Of a stretch of 64,000 bases of DNA, positions 51,966 to 59,594 are shown one piece after another; position 1 is the first letter of the stretch; every line of letters begins with the position of its first letter. The translations under genes and the position numbers were made by a program. Location: assembly GCF_003258355.1 (NCBI RefSeq), contig NZ_QKPO01000001.1:248001-312000 (forward strand), read 5' to 3'. The stretch is from Confluentibacter sediminis. Its GTDB lineage: Bacteria > Bacteroidota > Bacteroidia > Flavobacteriales > Flavobacteriaceae. Below the pieces are notes generated by a model. That model was not told the origin of the DNA and did not search any database. It saw nothing but the letters and a program-made list of their open reading frames with translations.

Positions 51966-53111
51966 TTAATCTAAGGATTTAAAAAAGTAAAGATCATAAT
52001 TTTTTAAGAGTTCTGGGTGGCAAATTTTAATAAGATCTTTTAAAACTAAATCGGGTCGGGTGGTGCCTAACTCAAAATATAAAATTCCCCCAGAGGCACC
52101 AGTCGTATTTATTGAAGAATAAATAGTGTTGTTTTGGAAAGCCTTAAACATGGCATGATGGGTATTTCCGTTTTTAAGTGCTTCTTTGCTGGCGTAATTG
52201 GACGGGCTTAACCAAATATCAGCATTTTTAGCTTTTAAAAAAACAGTTTCGAAATTAAGCGATAAGCTACCTGTTCCCTCGGAATCGCTCCACAAATAAT
52301 GGGTGTTGGCATCTTTTAAAAGTTGTGCTTCCGTACTGTTCCCATTTGGTAAATACCAAATATCGTTATGCATCGCCCCACTTAAAATAGTAGGTTGGTT
52401 TTTGGTGTTTTTAGCTAGACTTTTAGCTTCTAAATAATTTTTTTCAATCGTATTAAAAATAGAATCCGCTGCTTTTTCTTTGTTGAATAATACGCCAAAA
52501 AACTTAATCCATTCGGCTTTGGCAAGCGGCGATGCTTCTACCCAATCACCATTAAAAATAACGGGAATACCCGATTTTTTTATAGTTTCAAACGTTCTGT
52601 TATTGCCATCAATACCAAAACCAATAACGACATCTGGTTGTAATTCCAAAAGTACTTCGGTATTGATTCCTTCGTTTTTGCCCAATTCCCTAACCAGTCC
52701 CTTTTCAATTCTTTGCCTTGTTTTTTCAGAAGAAATATAATCGATTCCAGGGAAACCAACCAACGTTTTTTCAACATTTAAAAGTTCTAAAGCGGGAATA
52801 TGGGTTGTGGAGGTGACAACTATTTTTTGGATGGGGTTTATGATAATCCCATCGTAAGCACCTGCTGGGAAAGTCGTTTTTGCAGCATTTTCTTTGTTTA
52901 TGATGGCATATTTAAAAACATTCTCAGCTTTTGGCCATGGATTTTTAATTTCTAAAATTTTATAAGTTCCATAATCTTCAACCGAAAAACCTTTGGCATA
53001 TTTTAAAGGGAGTTGCTCGCTTTCAAAACTTTCTGATAGCTGTTTTTTTGGCTCGTTTTTACAATTAAGTAATGTTAATAGAATAATTAAAAGATGTGAT
53101 TTATATTTCAT
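51966..53111 (-). CDS. btuF: ABC substrate-binding lipoprotein, BtuF-like
   Basis: About 381 residues. The start at 53111 (MKYKSHLLIILLTLLNCKN) gives a clean lipoprotein signal with cysteine at 17; a longer frame to 53204 would bury it. The helical-backbone binding fold is visible in VVTSTTHIPALELLNVEKTL and the second lobe in TEVLLELQPDVVIGFGIDGN. It is longer than E. coli BtuF, as usual in Bacteroidota. It delivers substrate from the receptor to BtuCD; cobalamin is inferred from context. A perfect 14-bp palindrome stands ten bases before its start codon. Confidence 0.82.
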   Translation of the reverse strand: MKYKSHLLIILLTLLNCKNEPKKQLSESFESEQLPLKYAKGFSVEDYGTYKILEIKNPWPKAENVFKYAIINKENAAKTTFPAGAYDGIIINPIQKIVVTSTTHIPALELLNVEKTLVGFPGIDYISSEKTRQRIEKGLVRELGKNEGINTEVLLELQPDVVIGFGIDGNNRTFETIKKSGIPVIFNGDWVEASPLAKAEWIKFFGVLFNKEKAADSIFNTIEKNYLEAKSLAKNTKNQPTILSGAMHNDIWYLPNGNSTEAQLLKDANTHYLWSDSEGTGSLSLNFETVFLKAKNADIWLSPSNYASKEALKNGNTHHAMFKAFQNNTIYSSINTTGASGGILYFELGTTRPDLVLKDLIKICHPELLKNYDLYFFKSLD

Positions 53112-53120
53112 TTGTATAAG

Positions 53121-53134
53121 ATGACAATTGTCAT
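53121..53134. promoter_or_regulatory. Perfect 14-bp palindrome at the btuF start
   Basis: ATGACAATTGTCAT equals its reverse complement. It lies ten bases upstream of the btuF-like start codon and ahead of the divergent small gene at 53180, so one bound dimer could act on both. The binding protein is unknown. Confidence 0.45.
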
Positions 53135-53179
53135 TTTTAAATATTTTTATGCTTGTTATTTTTGGTGAAAATATTAACA

Positions 53180-53287
53180 ATGCGAGATGGTTCAAATTTA
53201 ACAATATATATAGTTGCAGGCATTATAATAGCTCATTTTTTAATTGGATTTATGTATTTAATCTATAAAATGACTAAGAAAAAGTAG
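53180..53287 (+). CDS. 35-residue single-span membrane protein
   Basis: A short frame reading MRDGSNLTIYIVAGIIIAHF then LIGFMYLIYKMTKKK: a polar N-terminus, one membrane helix of about 22 residues and a basic tail that places the C-terminus in the cytoplasm. I remember very similar small proteins in other Flavobacteriia. A TATTTTTG element (53157-53164) stands upstream. It is divergent from btuF and ends 30 bases before the -7 element of the riboswitch. The function is unknown. Confidence 0.6.
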   Translation: MRDGSNLTIYIVAGIIIAHFLIGFMYLIYKMTKKK

Positions 53288-53317
53288 GCTTTCAATTCGT
53301 ATTATAAAGTTAATATT

Positions 53318-53325
53318 TACATTTG
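53318..53325 (+). promoter_or_regulatory. -7 element of the riboswitch-btuB transcript
   Basis: TACATTTG, just before the riboswitch begins. No TTG is seen at the usual distance. Confidence 0.45.
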
Positions 53326-53332
53326 CATCGAA

Positions 53333-53606
53333 ATTTGGTTTTGTTCATTTCACGTGAATAAATTAAAAGGGAATCAGGTGCAATGATTTACGATTGTAGA
53401 ATTTAGATTTACGATTTTGGTATGTATCAACTCAAAAAATCGTAAATCGGATATCGTAATTCATTAATTCCTGAACTGTTCCCGCAACTGTGAGTTTTTG
53501 CTGAACTTGATTCAGCACCCTATTATGGGATGTTATATACTTCTAAAACCACTGGCTTGATGGCTGGGAAGGTGAAATAACATAAAACAAGTCAGGAGAC
53601 CTGCCA
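53333..53606 (+). promoter_or_regulatory. Cobalamin riboswitch with an inserted hairpin
   Basis: The conserved B12 boxes are present in order: AAAAGGGAATCAGGTGCAA at 53365-53383, CTGAACTGTTCCCGCAACTG at 53471-53490, CCACTGG then GGGAAGG at about 53549-53572, and the closing GTCAGGAGACCTGCC at 53591-53605. It should lower expression of the receptor gene when adenosyl- or another cobalamin is bound. Between the first two boxes, usually a few bases, there are about 80 bases of inverted 7-bp repeats. The core boxes are intact, so the switch may still work, with a longer peripheral stem. Confidence 0.92.
53384..53466. repeat. Inverted 7-bp repeat pair inside the riboswitch
   Basis: Left arm: GA recurs at 53385, 53392, 53399, 53406 and 53413, exactly every seven bases (GATTTAC-like units). 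Right arm: TC at 53440, 53447, 53454 and 53461. The arms are complementary, GATTTACGATTTT facing AAAATCGTAAATC, around a loop near 53418-53432. Confidence 0.8.
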
Positions 53607-53689
53607 TTTTCAAAACAAATAAGTTAAACTTTCGGGATAAAAGTTTGCGTATGATAGTCCATGCGATTCTCGAGTAATTATTTATTAAA

Positions 53690-55561
53690 ATGAACAAAAA
53701 AACAACTATTTGTGGAGTACTGTGTTTTGGTATATCCTTATGTGGCTTTGCGCAACAGCAAGCCGATTCTACAAAAGTGGAGCAACTTGACGAAGTTGTC
53801 ATTTCAGATTCACGCTTTAATTTGAAACGTGAACATTCAGGTAAAACGGTTATTAAAATTACCCAAAAAGAAATTGAAAATAACCAAGGGCGGAACATTT
53901 CAGAATTGATTAATTCCAAAAGTGGTGTTGAGATTAATGGTACTAGAAGTGTTGAAGGCTTAAATTTAGGTTATTTTGTAAGAGGTGGTAATAATAGGCA
54001 GGTTTTGGTACTTATTGATGGTATTCAGGTGAACGATCCATCACTGGTTTCCAATGAATTTGATTTACGTTTGCTAGATTTGAATACCATTGAATCTATA
54101 GAGGTTGTTAAAGGTGCCGCCAGTACATTATACGGGAATGCAGCTGCTACAGCGGTTATAAATATTACGACTAAAAAAGAGTCTGGAAAACCCATATCAG
54201 CCAGTTTTTTATCGGTTGTCGGAACCAATCAATCAGCAGATGACCAAAATTATAATGGTTCTAGTTTTAACAATAACATATCTGTAAATGGACACCTAAA
54301 CAAATTCAGGTATTTGGCAAGTTTTGCAAATAGATATGTCGATGGCCTATCGGCAGCCAAATCTGATACGCCAGAAAAAGATCCGTTTTCAAGATTTAAT
54401 ACAAATGTTAAATTAGGATATACTTTTAGTAATGCTTTTGAATTATCTGCCTTTGCAAGTTATGATAAATTAAAAACAGATACCGATGGTTTCCCACCAC
54501 CAAACTATACCATTGCAGATACAGATGATGCTTATAAAAACGAACAGAAAAGAGTCGGAATTTCACCTAAATTCACCTATGCCAACGGAAGTTTTCAGGT
54601 AAACGCAGCTTATACAGAAATAAATAGGGAAAGCATTTCAGATATTGTAACAAGTTATGAAGCCAAAAGCTATGTGGTGGATGCTTTTAATAAATATACT
54701 TTTGACGATACGTTTTATACCATTGTTGGATTTAATTATGCCGATTATAACACTTTGTTTGACCAAGAACGTTCATATACAACGTCCGATCCTTATATAA
54801 ATGCGGTTTATGTATCTGATTTTGGATTGAATTTAAATGCTGGGGCTAGATTGAATAACCATAGTGAATATGGATCCCATTTTGTATATAGTTTAAATCC
54901 GTCTTACAGTATAGATGTGAATTCTGGATATGTGAAGGTTTTGGGTTCGTATGCCACTTCGTTTATATCACCTAATTTATCACAGTTATTTGGTTTTTTT
55001 GGAGCAAATCCTGATTTAGAACCAGAAGAGAATAGAACTGTTGAAGGTGGTTTAGAGTTTTCCAATAGAAAAGGATTTCGTATAAACGGACTTTATTTTA
55101 ACCGAAAAGAAGAAAAATCCATTATTTATACAACGGGTTATGTGAATGCTACCGAGAATGCTACTGTTCAAGGTTTAGAAGTTGAAGCTGCATTTAATAT
55201 GATTGAAGATTTAACAGTAACGGCAAATTATACGTTTACGGAATTGAAAGATGGTATACGATTGCGTTTACCCAAACACAAGGTAAATACCAGTTTTGGA
55301 TATAATTTTTCTGAAAAAACCTATGCATCCTTGAGTTGTCAATTTGTAGGCAATAGAATAGATACCGATTTTTCAACCTATGAAGATGTAGATTTAAAAT
55401 CATTTTCTTTAATTGATCTATATTTCAGCCAGAAATTAATAAATAACAAGGTGAAACTTTTTGCAACTGTAACCAATCTGTTTAATGAAGATTATACAGA
55501 AATTATTGGCTATACCACTAAAGGTAGAAATGTGAGTTTAGGGTTGAATTTGAACTTTTAA
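53690..55561 (+). CDS. btuB: TonB-dependent vitamin B12 receptor, BtuB-like
   Basis: A 623-residue outer-membrane receptor. The signal peptide ends near 21 (CGFAQ), followed by a TonB-box region (LDEVVISDSRF), a plug domain with GRNISELINSKSGVEINGTR and YFVRGGNNRQVLVLIDGIQV near 90-115, and a 22-strand-type barrel ending in NVSLGLNLNF with a terminal aromatic residue. The size is like E. coli BtuB (614) and smaller than SusC-type receptors. The cobalamin riboswitch in its leader identifies the ligand as a corrinoid. It is divergent from btuFCD. Confidence 0.92.
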   Translation: MNKKTTICGVLCFGISLCGFAQQQADSTKVEQLDEVVISDSRFNLKREHSGKTVIKITQKEIENNQGRNISELINSKSGVEINGTRSVEGLNLGYFVRGGNNRQVLVLIDGIQVNDPSLVSNEFDLRLLDLNTIESIEVVKGAASTLYGNAAATAVINITTKKESGKPISASFLSVVGTNQSADDQNYNGSSFNNNISVNGHLNKFRYLASFANRYVDGLSAAKSDTPEKDPFSRFNTNVKLGYTFSNAFELSAFASYDKLKTDTDGFPPPNYTIADTDDAYKNEQKRVGISPKFTYANGSFQVNAAYTEINRESISDIVTSYEAKSYVVDAFNKYTFDDTFYTIVGFNYADYNTLFDQERSYTTSDPYINAVYVSDFGLNLNAGARLNNHSEYGSHFVYSLNPSYSIDVNSGYVKVLGSYATSFISPNLSQLFGFFGANPDLEPEENRTVEGGLEFSNRKGFRINGLYFNRKEEKSIIYTTGYVNATENATVQGLEVEAAFNMIEDLTVTANYTFTELKDGIRLRLPKHKVNTSFGYNFSEKTYASLSCQFVGNRIDTDFSTYEDVDLKSFSLIDLYFSQKLINNKVKLFATVTNLFNEDYTEIIGYTTKGRNVSLGLNLNF

Positions 55562-57051
55562 TTTTTTTCAGTCATAAATCTGCTTAATAAATCTGAAGGA
55601 AGTTTTTTGTCAACATACATATTGTCATAGAATGGTTTAAAACTATTACTATCTCTAAATAATGTTAAAAAAGCTTCCTTTTCAGGTTTTATTGAAGATG
55701 ATTTTGCAGTAGGGTTTTGAATATCAGCCAAGGCTGCAGCTAACAATTTTTCATTTTCATCCCCAAGAATACCTAAGTTTAAATAACTTTCTGAGAGTTC
55801 GATATCAGGGGTTAAACCGTCAAAATAATCTGTTCTTCCAACTTTATTTAATGATTTAAATATCAATGGTTGCATGGCATAGCTGTGGCTTGGGTTTGCA
55901 CCATTACGTGAGAAATCAGGGGAATCGTAAAGGGTGGTAGAGGCTTGATATTTTCCAGCGGTATGTTCGCCTATATGAATGACGTTGATATAAGGGTCTA
56001 AGGCGTTTATAACCAATTCGCTGGCGGAAGCAGAGGATTCTAAAGCAATGACATATACTTTTTGAAGATTTAAACTATTTAAAGCGGAGCCTTTATTATT
56101 ATTTACAAACCTGTTTATTAACGCTTCAGGGTTGTCTTTTTCAAAAGCCGCTTGAAAGTCACTATTCCATGCTTCGGTACTAAAAACCTCTCCAGTAAAT
56201 TGCCCAGTTATCATACTTGATAATAATATCGCCGAATTTACAGAACCCCCTGAATTATACCTTAAATCCAACACAAGTTGTTGTACGTTATTTGATTTAA
56301 ATGTTGCAAAAGCATTATTAAGTTGCTGATCAAAATCAGCTGTAAAACCATTGTACATTAAGTAGCCCACATTTTCACCTCCCACATTAAAAACTTTGGT
56401 TTCAAAAATGGGGTTTTCAGTATATTCAACTTTAGTCAAATGGATGCTTTCATTTTTAGAAATTATAGTATCGTCAGTTATGGAAGCAGTTCCATTATCA
56501 TTATAACTGGCTAAATTTAAAGTATAAGAGTTAGAACCCAATAAACTTGTATAGTTACCTGTTGTTAATTCAGTACCGTCAATGGCATTAAATATATCGC
56601 CTCTTTTAAGTCCGTTATTACTGGCACTACTATTTGGGAAAACGATACGTACAATACCAATTAATTTTGTGTTACTGTTTGGTTGAAGAAATAAGCTGAA
56701 TTCCATGCCATTGCTAGTAGTTACCCCAGAAAATAGTTGTTCTAATGCTATGTAATCATCAACAATCCAACTGAATCTATCAACGGTTTCTCGTTGATAT
56801 ATTAAGCTTTCAAATAAATCTTCTGGTTTTGCGAAACTATTTAAATAATTGGCATAAGCCTCATTACTAGTAAATGCATCATTAGCTAAATTAGGCACAT
56901 TATCTTTATAGAGATAAAATAAATTCATGCCTTTCCATACAAAATCATTTATAGAACTTGAAGTAACTTGGGTATCATCATTATCTTTAAAACAACTCGT
57001 GTTTAAAAAAGAAACGACTATTAATAGAATTAGGGCTTTATAATGTTTCAT
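55558..57051 (-). CDS. S41 family C-terminal processing-type peptidase, lipoprotein
   Basis: About 497 residues. The start at 57051 (MKHYKALILLIVVSFLNTSC) gives a lipoprotein signal; an ATG at 57075 would add eight residues. A PDZ-like part (about 115-210: GIVRIVFPNSSASNNGLKRGDIFNAIDGTEL) precedes the S41 domain with VLDLRYNSGGSVNSAILL near 265 and the nucleophile in ALESSASASELVINAL near 340. It cleaves proteins in the periplasm or at the cell surface. It overlaps the 3' end of btuB by four bases (converging) and is divergent from a sigma-factor operon. Confidence 0.85.
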   Translation of the reverse strand: MKHYKALILLIVVSFLNTSCFKDNDDTQVTSSSINDFVWKGMNLFYLYKDNVPNLANDAFTSNEAYANYLNSFAKPEDLFESLIYQRETVDRFSWIVDDYIALEQLFSGVTTSNGMEFSLFLQPNSNTKLIGIVRIVFPNSSASNNGLKRGDIFNAIDGTELTTGNYTSLLGSNSYTLNLASYNDNGTASITDDTIISKNESIHLTKVEYTENPIFETKVFNVGGENVGYLMYNGFTADFDQQLNNAFATFKSNNVQQLVLDLRYNSGGSVNSAILLSSMITGQFTGEVFSTEAWNSDFQAAFEKDNPEALINRFVNNNKGSALNSLNLQKVYVIALESSASASELVINALDPYINVIHIGEHTAGKYQASTTLYDSPDFSRNGANPSHSYAMQPLIFKSLNKVGRTDYFDGLTPDIELSESYLNLGILGDENEKLLAAALADIQNPTAKSSSIKPEKEAFLTLFRDSNSFKPFYDNMYVDKKLPSDLLSRFMTEKN

Positions 57052-57198
57052 TGTTTTTTTTATAAGCTTAGTCATGTAAACTGTAAATTGGCTTACATTA
57101 TTATGTAAATATAAATATTTTGTAACAAAAAAGATGGTCGTTCGTCGTAATCTAAAATAACCATAACTAAGTTGTTTTTAACTAATCAAAACCAAGCG

Positions 57199-57708
57199 AT
57201 GACTCAAAAAGAGTTTTTACATATTGTGATGCCATTTAAAGATAAGGTATTTCGTTTAGCAAAACGATTACTTATATCTACGGAAGAAGCGGAAGATGCT
57301 ACACAAGAGGTTTTATTGAAATTGTGGAACCATAAGGAAAAGATGGAAGATTATAAGAATGTAGAGGCTTTTTCAATGACCATGACGAAGAATTTTTGTT
57401 TTGATAGGTTGAAGTCTAAACAATCGCAAAATTTAAAAATTGTACATAGTAATTATGAAGATAATAATACATCGTTACAAAAGCAGGTTGAGTTAAATGA
57501 TAGTGTTAATTGGGTAGCGAAAATTATTGAAGATTTACCAGAGCAACAAAAAATGGTCATTCAATTACGGGATATAGAAGAATACGATTTAGACGAGATT
57601 GCCAAAATGTTGGATATGAATAATACAGCAGTACGGGTGACCTTATCTAGAGCTAGAAAAACAATAAGAGAAAAATTAACTAATACGCATAATTATGGTA
57701 TTAAATAA
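57199..57708 (+). CDS. ECF-type RNA polymerase sigma factor (second)
   Basis: About 169 residues. Region 2 reads VFRLAKRLLISTEEAEDATQ then EVLLKLWNHKE, and region 4 is LPEQQKMVIQLRDIEEYDLD then EIAKMLDMNNTAVRVTLSRA. I start at the ATG at 57199 (MTQKEF); a TTG nine codons earlier is less likely. It is the first of four genes; the next overlaps it by 14 bases, as usual for sigma and anti-sigma pairs. Confidence 0.9.
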   Translation: MTQKEFLHIVMPFKDKVFRLAKRLLISTEEAEDATQEVLLKLWNHKEKMEDYKNVEAFSMTMTKNFCFDRLKSKQSQNLKIVHSNYEDNNTSLQKQVELNDSVNWVAKIIEDLPEQQKMVIQLRDIEEYDLDEIAKMLDMNNTAVRVTLSRARKTIREKLTNTHNYGIK

Positions 57709-58171
57709 TATAGAAAAATTACTTGAAAAGTACGAAAACGGAGAAACCTCCCTAAAAGAAGAGCAACAGTTAAAAAACTATTTTTCGCAAGAAACTGTCG
57801 CGCCACATTTAGAAATGTATAAACCTATGTTTGCGTATTTTTTGGTAAACCAACAAGAACAATTTACTAAGGACATTCCATTAAAAACTAAAAAAGTATT
57901 TAACTATAAATGGATTTCTGTTGCTGCAGTAGCTGTTATCATGTTGGGTGTTTACCTTAAATCGAATTTAAATAATGATTTAGGTACTATTAATGATCCA
58001 GAAATAGCTTTTAACGAAGTTTCAAAATCGTTAGAAATGATTTCTAAAAGTTTCAATACAGGAACTTCAACGTTACAATATCTTGATGAATACGATAAAG
58101 GTGCTTCAACATTGGGATATCTCAACGAAATTGAAAACACAACAAATATTATTTTTAAAACAAATCAATAA
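57695..58171 (+). CDS. Probable membrane anti-sigma factor
   Basis: 158 residues: an N-terminal cytoplasmic part with LEKYENGETSLKEEQQLKNY followed by FSQETV, which is the short helical motif common in Bacteroidota anti-sigma-like proteins, one membrane segment near 71-88 (WISVAAVAVIMLGVYL) and an outer part with a repeated ASTL-GYLNE / TSTL-QYLDE sequence. It overlaps the sigma gene by 14 bases, consistent with translational coupling. Binding to the sigma factor is inferred from order and topology. Confidence 0.7.
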   Translation: MVLNNIEKLLEKYENGETSLKEEQQLKNYFSQETVAPHLEMYKPMFAYFLVNQQEQFTKDIPLKTKKVFNYKWISVAAVAVIMLGVYLKSNLNNDLGTINDPEIAFNEVSKSLEMISKSFNTGTSTLQYLDEYDKGASTLGYLNEIENTTNIIFKTNQ

Positions 58172-58214
58172 AAAACGAACCATGCAATCAATAAATAATT
58201 TAAAAACAACTCTC

Positions 58215-58772
58215 ATGAAAAAAATAATAATCACAATGGTAATGGCAATCATGTTATTGCCAATGTCAGGAATGGCGCAAGATATTTTTGAAAAATATAG
58301 TGACAATACAGATGTGACTTATGTATCTATAAAACCCAAAATGTTTCAAATGATAGCTAAAATGGGGATTAATGTAGACGATCCTGAAGCAAAAGCTTAT
58401 ATGGATATGGTAAAAAGTATCACAAGCTTTAAAACGATTGTAACGGATAATAAAAATATTTCTGCCGACCTTACCAAATGGGTAAAGTCACGTTCAGGTT
58501 CTTTGGAAGAATTAATGCAAGTTAAAGATGATGGTGCCGAAGTTAAATTCTATATAAAAGAAGGTAAAGATGCAGATCATGTGAAAGAGCTACTCATTTT
58601 TGTTAATGGTATAAATAAAGTGATGAAAGAAAGTGTTGAAATTAATGGCGAACAGCGTAAAGTTGAAACCGTGGTGGTGTCTTTAACAGGTGATATAGAT
58701 TTGAACGAAATCTCTAAGCTTACCGATAAAATGAATATTCCAGGAGCTAAGCAATTAGAAAAAAAGAAATAA
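58215..58772 (+). CDS. Exported DUF4252 protein
   Basis: About 185 residues with a signal peptide (MKKIIITMVMAIMLLPMSGM then AQ). The mature part begins DIFEKYSDNTDVTYVSIKPK then MFQMIAKMGINVDDPEAKAY, the DUF4252 pattern. An ATG at 58182, ten bases after the previous stop, would add 11 residues before the signal. The function is unknown. It is the third gene of the second sigma operon and is followed by another DUF4252 gene. Confidence 0.8.
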   Translation: MKKIIITMVMAIMLLPMSGMAQDIFEKYSDNTDVTYVSIKPKMFQMIAKMGINVDDPEAKAYMDMVKSITSFKTIVTDNKNISADLTKWVKSRSGSLEELMQVKDDGAEVKFYIKEGKDADHVKELLIFVNGINKVMKESVEINGEQRKVETVVVSLTGDIDLNEISKLTDKMNIPGAKQLEKKK

Positions 58773-58787
58773 AACAACACATCTATC

Positions 58788-59330
58788 ATGCAACGACCCA
58801 TCAAAAATATAATAACAATCATTATTGCAGCCTTCTGTTTAGTAGGCTGTAATAATGGTTTATCATTGCAACGTTATTTTGTAGAGCATCAAAATTCTAA
58901 AAACTTTCTTTCCCAAGATGTTCCGCTTTCCATGTTAAACATTGATGAATCTACATTAACATCAGAGCAAAAAGAAGCATACCATTCCGTTGAACGATTA
59001 AATTTTTTAGGTTATAAAAAAGATTCGACTCAGGTTGATGTATTTAATTCTGAATTGGCTAAAGTGAAAAGCATTTTAAAAGACAAAAAATACAATGAAC
59101 TTATAGATTTCAATTATAACGGAGCTAAAGTAAGTGTCAAATACATTGGTAGTGATGAAGATGCAGATGAAGTGGTTATTTTTGGTAGTTCAAAAGAGAT
59201 GGGTTTTGGGATTGTGCGTGTATTAGGAAACGATATGAGTCCTGAAAAGATGATAACGTTAGGACAACTGTTTGATACATCTAATGTGGATACATCGCAA
59301 TTCAATAATGTTATGAATTTCTTTAAATAA
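58788..59330 (+). CDS. DUF4252 lipoprotein
   Basis: 180 residues with a lipoprotein signal (IIIAAFCLVGCNNG, cysteine near 21) and a DUF4252-like body: LQRYFVEHQNSKNFLSQDVP then LSMLNIDESTLTSEQKEAYH. It lies 15 bases after the other DUF4252 gene; the pair probably arose by duplication, one exported and one membrane-attached. The operon ends at a strong terminator. The function is unknown; an envelope role is inferred from the sigma/anti-sigma context. Confidence 0.78.
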   Translation: MQRPIKNIITIIIAAFCLVGCNNGLSLQRYFVEHQNSKNFLSQDVPLSMLNIDESTLTSEQKEAYHSVERLNFLGYKKDSTQVDVFNSELAKVKSILKDKKYNELIDFNYNGAKVSVKYIGSDEDADEVVIFGSSKEMGFGIVRVLGNDMSPEKMITLGQLFDTSNVDTSQFNNVMNFFK

Positions 59331-59354
59331 AGAATAGTCAAGTCATGTAATTTA

Positions 59355-59395
59355 AAAACACGGGCTTTCCATAATTTGGAAAGCCCGTGTTTTTT
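59355..59395. terminator. Strong terminator after the second sigma operon
   Basis: Bases 59355-59371 pair perfectly with 59379-59395 around ATAATTT. It can serve both the sigma operon and the converging small gene. Confidence 0.95.
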
Positions 59396-59585
59396 AGTCT
59401 ATATTTTCCTGGTCATTCTCTTCTTTTGGATGTTTCCAAAAGAAAAGGTTAATTATAATGGCAGAAAAAATAAGAGTAAATATGGCCAGGACAACAGAAT
59501 TACCTAAAAAGTCTAGTATTCCGGTCACAAAAATGCCCATTCCCATAATGCCGCAAAGTATTAATGATTGTTGGTCTGTTAACAT
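59394..59585 (-). CDS. Small two-helix membrane protein
   Basis: 63 residues: two hydrophobic helices (about 8-26 and 30-48), then a charged tail KHPKEENDQENID. No family recognised. It starts nine bases after the purB stop codon on the same strand and ends at a terminator, which supports it as a real gene read through from purB. Confidence 0.55.
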   Translation of the reverse strand: MLTDQQSLILCGIMGMGIFVTGILDFLGNSVVLAIFTLIFSAIIINLFFWKHPKEENDQENID

Positions 59586-59594
59586 CAGTATGTT

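Noticed and set aside
53112-53204. Longer N-terminus for the btuF-like gene
   Set aside because: It would put 31 residues before a clean lipoprotein signal, and it overlaps the 14-bp palindrome and the start of the divergent small gene.
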